The notes: a model not told the origin generated them from the sequence alone. A stretch of DNA of 64,000 nt from Methanocrinis alkalitolerans (GCF_029167205.1 NZ_JARFPL010000009.1:1-64000); one strand, 5' to 3'. Positions 33,210 to 42,109 are shown, numbered from the stretch's first letter. Program-made: numbers and translations.

Positions 33210-35093
33210 ATGAAAATGGGGAAGAACGTCTACGAAAAGAGCGTCGATCCCGCCACCCGGGCGATGCTCCTTGAGGCAGACCGGGCTGGGATCGAGACCG
33301 CCTGGGACCGTTTCGAAAAACAGCAGCCCCAATGCGGCTTCGGCCAGCTGGGGGTCTGCTGCAGAAACTGCAATATGGGGCCGTGCAGGATAGACCCCTT
33401 CGGCGAGGGGGCTGATAAGGGAGTCTGCGGCGCCACCGCGGACATCATCGTGGCGAGAAATCTCCTCCGGATGATAGCCGCCGGAGCAGCAGCCCACTCC
33501 GACCACGCTCGAGACGCAGTCTTGGCCTTCAAGAAGATGGCCGAGGGGAAGGCCCAAAGCTATCAGATAAAGGACGAGGCGAAGCTCAACGCCCTCGCCT
33601 CCGAGTACAACATATCCACTGAAGATCGCAGCCCTGAAGAGGTGGCCTTCGACCTCGCCAACATACTCCTCTCGGAGTTTGGAAAGCAGACGGGTCCGAT
33701 TCAGTTCACCAGGAGAGCCCCCGCCAAGAGGCAGAAGGTATGGGAGGCCGCCGGGATCGACCCCAGAGGAGTCGACCGGGAGATCGTCGAGTGCATGCAC
33801 AGAACCCACATCGGCGTCGACAACGATCCTGTCCACATCCTCCTCCACGGCCTTCGGACGAGCATCTCCGACGGCTGGGGGGGATCGATGATCGCCACCG
33901 ACGTCCAGGACGTCCTCTTCGGAACCCCAACCCCCGTCGTCTCGGAGTCTAACCTCGGCGTCCTGAAGGAGGATGAGGTGAACATAATAGTCCACGGCCA
34001 CGAGCCTATCCTCTCGGAGATGATCGTCGCCGCCGCCGAGGATCCCGATATGATCGCCCTCGCAAAGAAGATGGGAGCGAAGGGTATCAGCGTCGCTGGA
34101 ATGTGCTGCACCGGAAACGAGGTTCTGATGCGCCACGGGGTTGCTACGGCAGGAAATTTCCTCCAGCAGGAGCTCGCCGTCATCACCGGAGCCGTCGAGG
34201 CGATGGTGGTGGACGTCCAGTGTATCATGCCGGCCCTGGGAAACCTCTCCGGCTGCTACCACACCAAGTTCATCTCCACATCCCCCAAGGCCGACTTCCC
34301 CGGGGCGGTCCGGATGGAGTATCACGAGGAGAAGGCCCTGGAGACCGCCAGGGAGATCATCAAGACCGCCGTCGAGAACTACCCGAACAGGGACCGGGCC
34401 AGGGTGAACATACCTAAGGAGAAGAGCGCTTGCATGGTGGGATTCAGCGCCGAGGCGATCCTGGGAGCCCTGGGAGGAACGCCCCAGCCCCTCATAGATG
34501 CCATCGTCTCAGGGGCCGTCAAGGGCGTCGGCGCCGTCGTAGGCTGCAACAATCCGAAGGTCCAGCACGACTATGGCCACGTTAATCTGGTCCGGGAGCT
34601 GATCAAAAATGACGTTCTCGTGGTCACAACAGGCTGTAACGCCATCGCTTGCGCCAAGGCTGGCCTCCTCAGGCCCGAGGCGGCGAAGGAGGCTGGCTCA
34701 GGCCTGCGGGCCGTCTGTGAGTCTCTCGGAGTCCCGCCGGTCCTCCACATGGGCTCCTGCGTCGACATCAGCCGGATCCTCGTCCTGGCAGCGGCCCTCG
34801 CAAACCACCTGGGGGTGGACATCAGCGACCTTCCGGCCGCAGGCGCCGCCCCAGAATGGATGAGCGAGAAGGCAGTCAGCATCGGCGCCTACGTAGTAGC
34901 CTCAGGGGTGTACACCGTCCTGGGGACGGTCCCCCCGGTCCTGGGAAGCTCTGAGGTCACCAATGTCCTCACGAAGGGTGTCGGAGGCGTCGTAGGCGCC
35001 ACCTTCGCCGTGGAGCCGGACCCCTTCAAGGCGGCGGACCTGATGATCGATCACATCCAGGAGAAGAGGAAGGGTCTCGGGCTGAAGAGCTGA
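33210..35093 (+). CDS. cooS: Anaerobic Ni-Fe carbon monoxide dehydrogenase, catalytic subunit
   Basis: The 627-aa enzyme interconverts CO and CO2. Cluster B/D cysteines are at the N-terminus (Cys42, Cys50, Cys51, Cys54, Cys59, Cys73, in CCRNCNMGPCRID). C-cluster ligands of monofunctional CooS are present: His264 in VHGHEP, Cys299/300 in GMCCTGNE, Cys338 in VQCIMP, Cys446 in VGCNNPK, Cys476 in TGCNAIACAKAG and Cys517 in MGSCVD. Length and layout are of the CooS type, not the acetyl-CoA synthase complex alpha subunit. A CooF-like ferredoxin and a formate-dehydrogenase-like protein follow in the same operon. Confidence 0.95.
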   Translation: MKMGKNVYEKSVDPATRAMLLEADRAGIETAWDRFEKQQPQCGFGQLGVCCRNCNMGPCRIDPFGEGADKGVCGATADIIVARNLLRMIAAGAAAHSDHARDAVLAFKKMAEGKAQSYQIKDEAKLNALASEYNISTEDRSPEEVAFDLANILLSEFGKQTGPIQFTRRAPAKRQKVWEAAGIDPRGVDREIVECMHRTHIGVDNDPVHILLHGLRTSISDGWGGSMIATDVQDVLFGTPTPVVSESNLGVLKEDEVNIIVHGHEPILSEMIVAAAEDPDMIALAKKMGAKGISVAGMCCTGNEVLMRHGVATAGNFLQQELAVITGAVEAMVVDVQCIMPALGNLSGCYHTKFISTSPKADFPGAVRMEYHEEKALETAREIIKTAVENYPNRDRARVNIPKEKSACMVGFSAEAILGALGGTPQPLIDAIVSGAVKGVGAVVGCNNPKVQHDYGHVNLVRELIKNDVLVVTTGCNAIACAKAGLLRPEAAKEAGSGLRAVCESLGVPPVLHMGSCVDISRILVLAAALANHLGVDISDLPAAGAAPEWMSEKAVSIGAYVVASGVYTVLGTVPPVLGSSEVTNVLTKGVGGVVGATFAVEPDPFKAADLMIDHIQEKRKGLGLKS

Positions 35094-35129
35094 AGTCCGA
35101 TACCCCTTTTGTCCAGGAGTTGAGATCAG

Positions 35130-35645
35130 ATGAAAGAGATATTGATAAGGCCTGAAAGGTGTATGGGGTGTCGCTCCTGCGAGATAGCCTGCACCGTCGA
35201 GCACTCACGCTCCAAGAGCCTCTTTGGAGCCGTGGCCGAAAAGCCGCTTCCTAAAAAGAGGATCTACGTCGAGTTCGTGCCCGAGTGCGCCATCTCCGTT
35301 CCCATGGTGTGCCATCACTGCGAGGACGCATCGTGCGTTTCTGTCTGTCCCACCGGCGCCCTCAGCCAGGACGAGATCGTCAGGGTGGTGACCCACGATC
35401 TCGAGGCCTGCATAGGATGCTGGACCTGCGCCTCCGTCTGCAACTACGGGGTCATCGGCAGAAACAAGGATCAGAGGGTCGCCATCAAATGCGACTGGTG
35501 CCCGGACCGAGAGGTTCCCGCCTGCGTTTCCGCCTGTCCCACCGGGGCTCTGGTGTACAAAGATGTGGATGAGTTCTCGGGGTCGAAACGTGCCGTTGCA
35601 GCTCTGAAGCTGGCCCAGGGGGTGACCGCAGGCGAGAGCCGGTGA
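35130..35645 (+). CDS. cooF: CooF-like four-cluster ferredoxin
   Basis: A 171-aa iron-sulfur protein with four Cys groups: CMGCRSCEIAC near the N-terminus, CHHCEDASCVSVCP, CIGCWTCASVCNYG, and CDWCPDREVPACVSACP. This is the CooF/HycB/DmsB-type pattern for up to four 4Fe-4S clusters. It should pass electrons between CooS and another redox enzyme; the next gene product, a molybdopterin formate dehydrogenase homologue, is the likely partner. It lies 36 bp after cooS. Confidence 0.9.
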   Translation: MKEILIRPERCMGCRSCEIACTVEHSRSKSLFGAVAEKPLPKKRIYVEFVPECAISVPMVCHHCEDASCVSVCPTGALSQDEIVRVVTHDLEACIGCWTCASVCNYGVIGRNKDQRVAIKCDWCPDREVPACVSACPTGALVYKDVDEFSGSKRAVAALKLAQGVTAGESR

Positions 35646-35669
35646 GGGGTATCCCTCCCCGCCTTTTTT
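35644..35669 (+). terminator. Hairpin plus T-run between cooF and fdhA (possible attenuator)
   Basis: GAGGG (35644-35648) and CCCTC (35653-35657) can pair with a 4-nt loop, and six Ts follow at 35664-35669, just before the next gene. It begins at the cooF stop. It could lower expression of the downstream genes relative to cooS-cooF. Confidence 0.4.
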
Positions 35670-35694
35670 ATGAGAAGATCGAGGAGAAAACCAA

Positions 35695-37740
35695 ATGGCT
35701 GAAGAAAAATTGGTCCCCACGGTCTGCCCTTACTGCGCCCTGGGATGCGGATTTTACATTAAGTTAAAAGAGGACGGCCCAGAGATCGAGTATATGCTCG
35801 ACCATCCCACAAACGAGGGATCTTTATGCGCCAAGGGGAACGCCTCCCTGGAGGTCATAAACCATCCCGATCGGCTCCGCCACCCTCTCAAAAAGACCGA
35901 AGGCGGCTGGTCGCGGATCACCTGGGATGAGGCTCTTTCGATCGTCGCCGGGAAGATCGAAGAGACGATTAAACGCCACGGTCCCGATGCCCTGGGCTTT
36001 CTCGGATCCGCCAAGTCCACAAACGAGGAGAACTACCTCTTCCAGAAGATGGCCCGGACCCTCGGCTCAAAGAACGTCGACTGCTGCGCGAGGAGGTGCC
36101 ACTCGCCGACGATCCCTGCCCTGAAGAGGGCCTTCGGATCCGCCTGCATGACAAACCCCATCCCCGACCTCGCCAACTCCGACTGCATCTTCGTCATCGG
36201 CTCAAACTTCGCTGAGAACCATCCCATCGTCGCAAGGTGGGCGATGAGGACGAAAGACCGGGGCGGAAGGATCGTCGTCGCCGATCCTAGGCTCACCCCC
36301 ACCACGTGGCTCGCCGACCTCCACCTCCAGATAAGGCTGGGGACGGACGTCGCCCTCCTCAACGGTATGATGAAGGTGATCATCGATGAGGAGCTATGGG
36401 ATAGGAAGTTCGTCGCCGAGAGGACCACCGGATTTGAGGAGCTCGCCGAGAAGGTGTCGGGTTATACCCTGGAGAAGGTCTCCGAGATCATCGACGCTCC
36501 GCCGGAGGCGATCGTCAAGGCGGCGAGGGTCTACGCCAAGTCACCGTCATCGGCGATCGTCTACTCCATGGGGATCACCCAGCACTCTCATGGCACAAAC
36601 AACGTATCCGCCTGCGCCGACCTCGCCCTCCTATGCGGCCAGCTGGGGAGGTCCGGGGCGGGTCTATATCCCCTTCGGGGTCAGAACAACGTCCAGGGAG
36701 CCTGCGACATGGGGGTCCTCGCGGACTTTTATCCCGGCTCTGTATCCGTCCACGACCCGGGAGCGATCCGGTTCATCGAAGAGGCCTGGGGTACGAGCGC
36801 GTTGCCGATAGGCATGGGGATGACCGCCGAGGCGATGCCGGTGGCGGCGGCGGCAGGGGACCTGCGCTTTTTGTACATCATGGGCGAGGACCTGGTCAAC
36901 TCAGACTCCAGCTCGTCCAGGGGCAGAAGGGAGCTGGAGAACCTCGACTTCATGGTCGTCCAGGATATCTTCATGACAGATACCGCCGAGATGGCGGACC
37001 TGGTCCTCCCGGCGGCGGCCTGGGCGGAGAAGGAGGGGACGTTCACCAGCTCGGAACGGCGGGTCCAGTGGATCCCCAGGGCCTTCGATCCTCCCGGAGA
37101 GGCAAGGTCCGACCTATCGACGATCCTGAAGCTCGCGAGCCTTCTGGGACTCGACTTCGATTACGCCGGCCCCGAGGATGTCCTGACGGAGATCGGGAGG
37201 GTCGTTTCTAGCTACGCTGGGATATCAAAAGAGAGGGCCGAGGAACGGGGCGGGGTGATCTGGCCCTGTCCGCACCCGGAGCATCCGGGAACCCCCATCC
37301 TCCACCAGGAAGGGTTCTCCGCTCCCGAGGGGAGGGGCAGGATCGTTCCGATGGAGTACCTGCCCCCCGCCGAGGAGACGAGCCTCGACTACCCGCTCCT
37401 CCTCACCACCGGGAGGGTGGCGCTCCATCACAACGCCGGCTCCATGACCCGGCGGAGCTTCTCCCTGATGAAGAGGTCTCCGGAGCTCTTCGTGGAGGTG
37501 AACCCCCAGGATGCAGACCGGTGGAGCGTCATCGACGGAGACCTGGTGGAGGTGGAGACCCGGCGGGGCGAGGCCTGGGCCAGGGCTCGGGTCACCCCCC
37601 GGCAGGAGGAGGGGGTCATCTTCATGCCCTTCCACTTCCCCGAGACGAACCTGCTCACCAGCGACGTCATCGACCCGGAGGCGAGGATCCCGGAGTTCAA
37701 AGTCGCTGCCTGCAGGATAGGAAAGATGAAGGGGGTCTGA
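35695..37740 (+). CDS. fdhA: Molybdopterin oxidoreductase, formate dehydrogenase alpha type
   Basis: The 681-aa protein has the N-terminal 4Fe-4S site (Cys11, Cys14, Cys18, Cys45: CPYCALGCG..GSLCAKG). In NVDCCARRCHSP, Cys135 takes the place of the metal-bound selenocysteine of Escherichia coli FdhF, followed by the catalytic His136. The blocks SMGITQHSHGTNN, GQNNVQGACDMG and TTGRVALHHNAGSMTRRS fit formate dehydrogenases. It should interconvert formate and CO2 with Mo or W bound to a pterin dinucleotide. No F420-binding FdhB gene is next to it; ferredoxin-type genes flank it instead, so electrons probably flow through these and CooF. Confidence 0.88.
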   Translation: MAEEKLVPTVCPYCALGCGFYIKLKEDGPEIEYMLDHPTNEGSLCAKGNASLEVINHPDRLRHPLKKTEGGWSRITWDEALSIVAGKIEETIKRHGPDALGFLGSAKSTNEENYLFQKMARTLGSKNVDCCARRCHSPTIPALKRAFGSACMTNPIPDLANSDCIFVIGSNFAENHPIVARWAMRTKDRGGRIVVADPRLTPTTWLADLHLQIRLGTDVALLNGMMKVIIDEELWDRKFVAERTTGFEELAEKVSGYTLEKVSEIIDAPPEAIVKAARVYAKSPSSAIVYSMGITQHSHGTNNVSACADLALLCGQLGRSGAGLYPLRGQNNVQGACDMGVLADFYPGSVSVHDPGAIRFIEEAWGTSALPIGMGMTAEAMPVAAAAGDLRFLYIMGEDLVNSDSSSSRGRRELENLDFMVVQDIFMTDTAEMADLVLPAAAWAEKEGTFTSSERRVQWIPRAFDPPGEARSDLSTILKLASLLGLDFDYAGPEDVLTEIGRVVSSYAGISKERAEERGGVIWPCPHPEHPGTPILHQEGFSAPEGRGRIVPMEYLPPAEETSLDYPLLLTTGRVALHHNAGSMTRRSFSLMKRSPELFVEVNPQDADRWSVIDGDLVEVETRRGEAWARARVTPRQEEGVIFMPFHFPETNLLTSDVIDPEARIPEFKVAACRIGKMKGV

Positions 37741-37744
37741 TAGG

Positions 37745-38209
37745 TTGGAGGTTTACGTCGATATCGATAGATGCATCTATTGTCACGCATGTGAGGTCGC
37801 CTGCGAGAGGGTCCACGGCGAGGCGAGGATATCGGTGGGGGCGGTGGAGGAGAGGGCCTCAGTCCCCTTATTCTGCCACCAGTGCGATGTCGCGCCCTGC
37901 GCCCTCGCATGTCCAGCCGGAGCCCTCGTCCAGGGGGAGGCCGCCGTCTCCTTCGAGGCTGAAAAGTGCACCAGGTGTGGCCTGTGCGCCATATCCTGCC
38001 CCTTCGGAGCCGTTTATATCGGAGAGACAGCGCCCCTCCAGAAGTGCGACCTATGTTCCGAGAGGGAGGCCCCGGCCTGCGTCCTCACCTGCCCCACGGA
38101 GGCGCTGATCTGGGGGGACGGGGAGGACGGAGCGAAGAGGCTGAGGAGGAGGGCTGCAGCAAGGATGGCTCAATCCTGCGCGGAGGCCATCGGGAGGGGA
38201 CGGATATGA
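37745..38209 (+). CDS. Polyferredoxin-like electron transfer protein (HycB/CooF family)
   Basis: A 154-aa iron-sulfur protein with four Cys groups: CIYCHACEVAC, CHQCDVAPCALACP, CTRCGLCAISCP and CDLCSEREAPACVLTCP. It resembles the preceding CooF-like protein but is shorter in the first loop. It starts with TTG, 4 bp after the fdhA stop, and overlaps the next gene by 4 bp. It likely serves as the electron-transfer subunit of the formate-dehydrogenase-like enzyme. Confidence 0.86.
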   Translation: MEVYVDIDRCIYCHACEVACERVHGEARISVGAVEERASVPLFCHQCDVAPCALACPAGALVQGEAAVSFEAEKCTRCGLCAISCPFGAVYIGETAPLQKCDLCSEREAPACVLTCPTEALIWGDGEDGAKRLRRRAAARMAQSCAEAIGRGRI

Positions 38210-38682
38210 AAGATGCGAAGGCCGGCCCCTGGAGGGTCCTCGACGTCGACGTCGAGAGGTGCATCGGCTGTCGGGCCTGCTCCAGCCTCTGGGACGAGAT
38301 ATCCCTCGCCCCCGCCCTCTCGGAGAAGGGTCCTCAGCGATGGATGAGGTTTCCGAGGGTCTTCGAGGAGTTCGAGGCGAAGGTCGCTGAATCCCTGGCG
38401 GAGGTATGCCCCACAGGGGCGATATCCGTTACCTTGGCAGATGAGAGACCTTTGGAGGAGGGGATCGATCTCGCCTTCAATATGATCCGGTGCCGGAGGT
38501 GCAAGACCCCCTTCGCCACCGAGGAGGAGGTGAAGTACATCAGAGAACGCATCCCAGAAGATCTCAGAGCCCAGAACTGTGCCGTCTCCTGGATGGAGCT
38601 ATGCCCCGGATGCCGCCGGTGGGTGGGCCGAAAGGAGGCTGCAAGAGAGCTGATCGTCGTGAGAAGCGGGGCGGGGAGGTGA
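38206..38682 (+). CDS. Fe-S protein with additional zinc-ribbon-like Cys pairs
   Basis: A 158-aa protein with one ferredoxin-like set (CIGCRAC at about 19-25 and EVCPTGA at about 70) and, in the C-terminal half, two CxxC pairs (CRRCKTPFATEEE and LCPGCRRWVG) that look like a zinc ribbon or rubredoxin-like knuckle. The ATG at 38206 overlaps the previous stop. It is the last gene of the cooS operon and may be an assembly or electron-exit subunit; I do not recognise a named family. Confidence 0.7.
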   Translation: MKDAKAGPWRVLDVDVERCIGCRACSSLWDEISLAPALSEKGPQRWMRFPRVFEEFEAKVAESLAEVCPTGAISVTLADERPLEEGIDLAFNMIRCRRCKTPFATEEEVKYIRERIPEDLRAQNCAVSWMELCPGCRRWVGRKEAARELIVVRSGAGR

Positions 38683-38827
38683 ACTCGGCAAAAATATGGA
38701 TGAGATAAGTCCTCGGCCCATCATCACCGTCCCTCCAGCTCCGCCACCGCCTCCGGCGGGAGGGCACCGACCAGATCTATCTTCGTAACTATTCAGCCCA
38801 CCGCAAACAGCATCATCAGACCCGCTC

Positions 38828-39076
38828 TTAGAGATCTCGTGTGGCCAGTTCCAGAAAGCTAACTTCAAGTAACCTCGGCATTGGATATCGTTTTTCATTT
38901 TGGTGCAAGTTGTTGATCGGCATACCGTTATAATCAAAGTCAGCATCATGCGGGCGATTCGGTATAGCTGAATAGTTACCTATCTTCTTTGCGCAGAGGG
39001 TTTTGACTCCGTACTTCTCGGCTATCGGCCTCAGATCCTTCGTCGGGTACTTTTCGGCGATCTCCTCGGAGTCCAT
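38828..39076 (-). CDS. Small hypothetical protein
   Basis: An 82-aa frame (MDSEEIAEKYPTKDLRPIAE, then KYGVKTLCAKKIGNYSA). The start LRPIAEKYGVKTL recalls the N-terminus of small MNT-type nucleotidyltransferases, but the GSxARG motif is missing, so it may be a degraded relic. A promoter-like GTTTAAATAT and an AGAGAGGAT before the ATG argue that it is or was expressed. Confidence 0.35.
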   Translation of the reverse strand: MDSEEIAEKYPTKDLRPIAEKYGVKTLCAKKIGNYSAIPNRPHDADFDYNGMPINNLHQNEKRYPMPRLLEVSFLELATRDL

Positions 39077-39482
39077 ATCCTCTCTTTTAGATCAGAGGAT
39101 ATTTAAACATCTTTTCGGGGAGAACGATCAATAAAGAGATGTAGATCGACATCTTGATATGGGTTCTATCATGAAATAATGATGGGTGTTTACAATCCGG
39201 CATTCCGCAGTAAGGCTATGCAAAATTAAGAATTTATTGCTTGCCAAAATGTGCATAAATTCAAACGTTTAACTTAAATTTTGTTTAAAATAATTTTACT
39301 AGAATTTGTCAACACGATATTAACAATTCAGTATATTATAAAAATTTAATAATTATATTCTTAGTCTTTATGAAGCTGGCCTTATTTGATCTCTATACAG
39401 AGTCGATTGATATCTATTCTCAAAAAATCGATAGCAGGAAAATTAATGAGCGTTCAAACCGTTAATGCGAAATGCCGGTACA
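39077..39482. other. AT-rich spacer
   Basis: About 400 bp without a gene. It is strongly AT-rich from 39220 to 39420. The left end carries the promoter of the small minus-strand gene, and the right end must hold that of the lipoprotein gene. No other structure is apparent. Confidence 0.5.
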
Positions 39483-40628
39483 ATGAAGCTATTGCCATTA
39501 ATTCTCTTGACCGCCCTCCTCATCCTCTCCGGGTGCGTGGAGAGAGAGGGGCCCGGCACGGAGGCGGTGGAGGAGGCAGAGGTCCCGGCGGAGCCGGGGG
39601 CGTGGAACCCCGACGGGATCATCGCCGAAGGCGAGTACTCCGGATACGCCCTCCTCATAGGCCCCGTGGGGCTCGGCTATCCGGGGGGAGACCTGGAGGT
39701 CTTCTGGAGGGCCGACAAAGAAAACCTCTACATGGCCCTCCGGGGGGAGACTACGGGCTGGATGGCCGTAGGTTTTGATCCCCAGGAGTGGAAGAAGGGC
39801 GCTGACGTCGTCATCGGCCGCGTCGACGGTAAGGACGCGGTCGTCGAGGACCAGTACATCATCGACTTCTTCGGCCCCCACTTCCCTGATGTAGATCTCG
39901 GCGGAACCGACGACATCCTCCAGTTCGGCGGCCTGGAGAGGGATGGGGTGACGGTGATAGAGTTCAAGAGGAGGCTCGACACCGGCGACGAATTCGACAG
40001 GGCGATAACCCCCGGTGAGGATCTCCCTATAATCTGGTCGATCTCAAGGTCGGAAGACTTAAACGAGATCCACGACGTCGCCCGGGCCGAAGGGATCCTA
40101 CGCCTCGGAGATGAGACGGCGGGGCCGTCCGCCATCGCCCCCCTCTCCGTCGCGGAACTCGATGGGATGGCGTTCATCCTGGAGGAGGAGAGGATGGCAA
40201 GGGACCTCTACATGGAGTTTTATAAGATGACGAGACTTCCTGTCTTTTTAAACGTCGCCGGCTCCGAGAAGATCCACATCGCCTCGATACTGACCCTCAT
40301 GAATAGGCGCGGCATTCCCGCCCCGCAGGAGGACCCCGGCGTCTACGCCGACGAGGCCCTCCAGAGGATGTATGAAGACCTCCTCGCCGGAGCCGACAGC
40401 CCCGAGGCAGCCCTCAGGGCAGCTGCCCAAGTGGAGGAGGCCTCCGTCCACGACCTCTCGATGGAGATCGAGGGGACTCTCGAGCCCGATCTGATGTCGG
40501 TCTATGGAGGTCTCATGGTGGGGTCGGAGAAGCACCTTCGGACCTTCGTCAGAGCCCTGGAAGAGCGGGGGGGAGAGTACACCCCTGCGATCCTCAGCCA
40601 GGAGGAGTTTGATAGGATCGTCAGATGA
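39483..40628 (+). CDS. Lipoprotein with DOMON-like domain and DUF2202 ferritin-like domain
   Basis: A 381-aa protein. The leader ends in a lipobox (LLILSGC, Cys17), so it should be lipid-anchored outside. Residues about 40-205 form a DOMON-like beta domain, which in other proteins binds heme or sugar (NLYMALRGETTGWMAVGFDP..GADVVIGRVDG). Residues about 225-381 are DUF2202, a four-helix ferritin-like fold (FILEEERMARDLYMEFY, SEKIHIASILTLMNR, EEASVHDLSMEIEG) with Glu/His pairs able to hold two metals. An extracellular redox role is inferred. ATG at 39483 is preferred over 39465, since it puts the leader at the start. Confidence 0.78.
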   Translation: MKLLPLILLTALLILSGCVEREGPGTEAVEEAEVPAEPGAWNPDGIIAEGEYSGYALLIGPVGLGYPGGDLEVFWRADKENLYMALRGETTGWMAVGFDPQEWKKGADVVIGRVDGKDAVVEDQYIIDFFGPHFPDVDLGGTDDILQFGGLERDGVTVIEFKRRLDTGDEFDRAITPGEDLPIIWSISRSEDLNEIHDVARAEGILRLGDETAGPSAIAPLSVAELDGMAFILEEERMARDLYMEFYKMTRLPVFLNVAGSEKIHIASILTLMNRRGIPAPQEDPGVYADEALQRMYEDLLAGADSPEAALRAAAQVEEASVHDLSMEIEGTLEPDLMSVYGGLMVGSEKHLRTFVRALEERGGEYTPAILSQEEFDRIVR

Positions 40629-40707
40629 TGAGAAGATCATAAGGTACTGGGAGGATCGACAGATACTTGGAGTATCATCAGATACTCAGAGGATCGTCAG
40701 ATGCTGA
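40613..40707. repeat. Five degenerate 19-bp tandem repeats over a stop codon
   Basis: Units lie at 40613, 40632, 40651, 40670 and 40689, each exactly 19 bp, with consensus GAGGATCGTCAGATACTGA. The first unit contains the last codons and the TGA of the DOMON-DUF2202 gene. The rest is non-coding. Confidence 0.8.
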
Positions 40708-40742
40708 TGGGGTTCGGGGGCGGGGCGAAGCCCGCCCCCTCT

Positions 40743-41222
40743 TCAATCGCCCTCCTCTTCCTCCGGTACAGGCCAGCGGTAGCAGAGGTCGTCCGGCTCA
40801 GTCCAGCCGAAGGCGGAGTAGTGGTCGGGGTCTTTCCGGAGGAGGTTGGACCGGTGGGAGGCGTGAAACTCCTCGGACCCAAACCACGAGGGTAGGAAGC
40901 CCTCCTCCCTCGATTCGTACCTCCGGCGCAGCTCCGGGAGCTGCGCGCCCCCCATCTCGCGGTTGGCGGCGAGGATCTTCTCCTTGCAGGTGTCCCGATA
41001 ACCCCGTCTCGTCCACTCCTCGCAGATGACGACGCCGTAGAGGGCGAGAGCTTCAGGGTTCTTCGCCCACATCTTCCAGATGGGGTGGTTTTTCCACCGG
41101 CTTTTGCCGTCACGGCAGATCCGGAGGAGGACGAGGGCTTCAGACCTCTGCTTTCCAAGCCGCTGTCTGTCCAGGACCTCGGCGGACCTCCGGAAGTCGG
41201 GATAGGGGAGGAATGTCTGCAT
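40743..41222 (-). CDS. Pyrimidine-dimer glycosylase-like protein (MSMEG_6728 type)
   Basis: The 159-aa protein starts MQTFLPYPDFRRSAEVLDRQ and continues RLGKQRSEALVLL, then HPIWKMWAKNPEALALYG and the late HASHRSNLLRKDPDHY. This pattern matches the small family annotated after mycobacterial MSMEG_6728, related by name to T4 endonuclease V-like glycosylases. Activity is not established. It may act in DNA repair, by family name only. Confidence 0.72.
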   Translation of the reverse strand: MQTFLPYPDFRRSAEVLDRQRLGKQRSEALVLLRICRDGKSRWKNHPIWKMWAKNPEALALYGVVICEEWTRRGYRDTCKEKILAANREMGGAQLPELRRRYESREEGFLPSWFGSEEFHASHRSNLLRKDPDHYSAFGWTEPDDLCYRWPVPEEEEGD

Positions 41223-41295
41223 AAGTAGATCCTCTCAATTGATTTTGCATCCTTAAATGGCTCGGCGAAACTATAAAGGCCTTTCAAAAGGCCTT

Positions 41296-42105
41296 TCACT
41301 TCCTTCCGTAGCTTCGGACGTGCTCCCAGGATCGGTGAAGCTCCTCATTCGTGGCCCCTTCGCCTCTGGAGTAGATAGAGGGGTCCATCCTGTCGAAGAG
41401 CTTCCGATCCTCGCCGACGGGGCATACCTTGATGCAGACTCCGCAGGGAGAGAGCCCCCTCTTGGCGAGCACAGCGCTGTAGGCGGTGCAGGCACTTCTA
41501 TTTGTGATGCCTGCCGGGTAGTCCCGGTCGTCAATCGCCTGAGCGGGACAGATCTGAACGCACCTCATGCACCGGGTGCAGAGGTCGTCATCCAGGAGGG
41601 GGTCGGCCGGAAGCTCCGCCGCGGTGAAGAGGGAGCCGAAGCGGACCCGGGGGCCGTACTCCTTAGTCAGAAGGACGTTGTTCACCCCGAAGGTTCCCAG
41701 GCCAGCGAGGTATGCAGCGTGCCGGTGGGAGAAGAAGGCGACCGGGTTCTTCAGCAGAGCCTGAACGTCGGCGTACCCGTCCCGGGGTACGAAGACCGAT
41801 GGGAACCCCCGGTCGTTGAGGAAGTTTGAGATCCGGTAGGTGTACTGATCGAGGAGGATGTTGACGGTCCGATAGAGCTCCCGATACCATATAGAGGGGG
41901 TGGTCTCCAGGGCCGGCAGGGTGATGGGTAGGCCGATGACGACGACGGACCTCGCCTCGGGGTATACGGCCTGGGGCCAGAACTCCTCGGGAATCCAGGG
42001 CTCGAAGGGAGGCTCCTCCCACCGGTCGATGGGGGCGACCCCCACCAGAGGGATCTCCATAGTCCGGCACCGTTCCAGGAGGGCTCGTTTCAGCTCAGCG
42101 CTCAT
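41296..42105 (-). CDS. Epoxyqueuosine reductase (QueG)-like double 4Fe-4S protein
   Basis: A 269-aa protein with N-terminal cobalamin-binding-like fold features of the QueG family (ARSVVVIGLPIT, AAYLAGLGTFGVNNVLLTKEYGPR) and two 4Fe-4S motifs: CTRCMRCVQICP and CGVCIKVCPVG. Unlike full QueG it lacks the C-terminal HEAT-like part. Archaea make archaeosine rather than queuosine, so the substrate may be a different molecule; corrinoid reductive enzymes share this design. ATG at 42105 follows GGAG by 6 nt; an upstream in-frame ATG run (42156-42114) is part of a 17-bp repeat. Confidence 0.75.
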   Translation of the reverse strand: MSAELKRALLERCRTMEIPLVGVAPIDRWEEPPFEPWIPEEFWPQAVYPEARSVVVIGLPITLPALETTPSIWYRELYRTVNILLDQYTYRISNFLNDRGFPSVFVPRDGYADVQALLKNPVAFFSHRHAAYLAGLGTFGVNNVLLTKEYGPRVRFGSLFTAAELPADPLLDDDLCTRCMRCVQICPAQAIDDRDYPAGITNRSACTAYSAVLAKRGLSPCGVCIKVCPVGEDRKLFDRMDPSIYSRGEGATNEELHRSWEHVRSYGRK

Positions 42106-42109
42106 GGGA

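Noticed and set aside
33183..34325. 380-codon minus-strand frame opposite cooS
   Set aside because: Antisense shadow; the CooS metal ligands lie on the plus strand.
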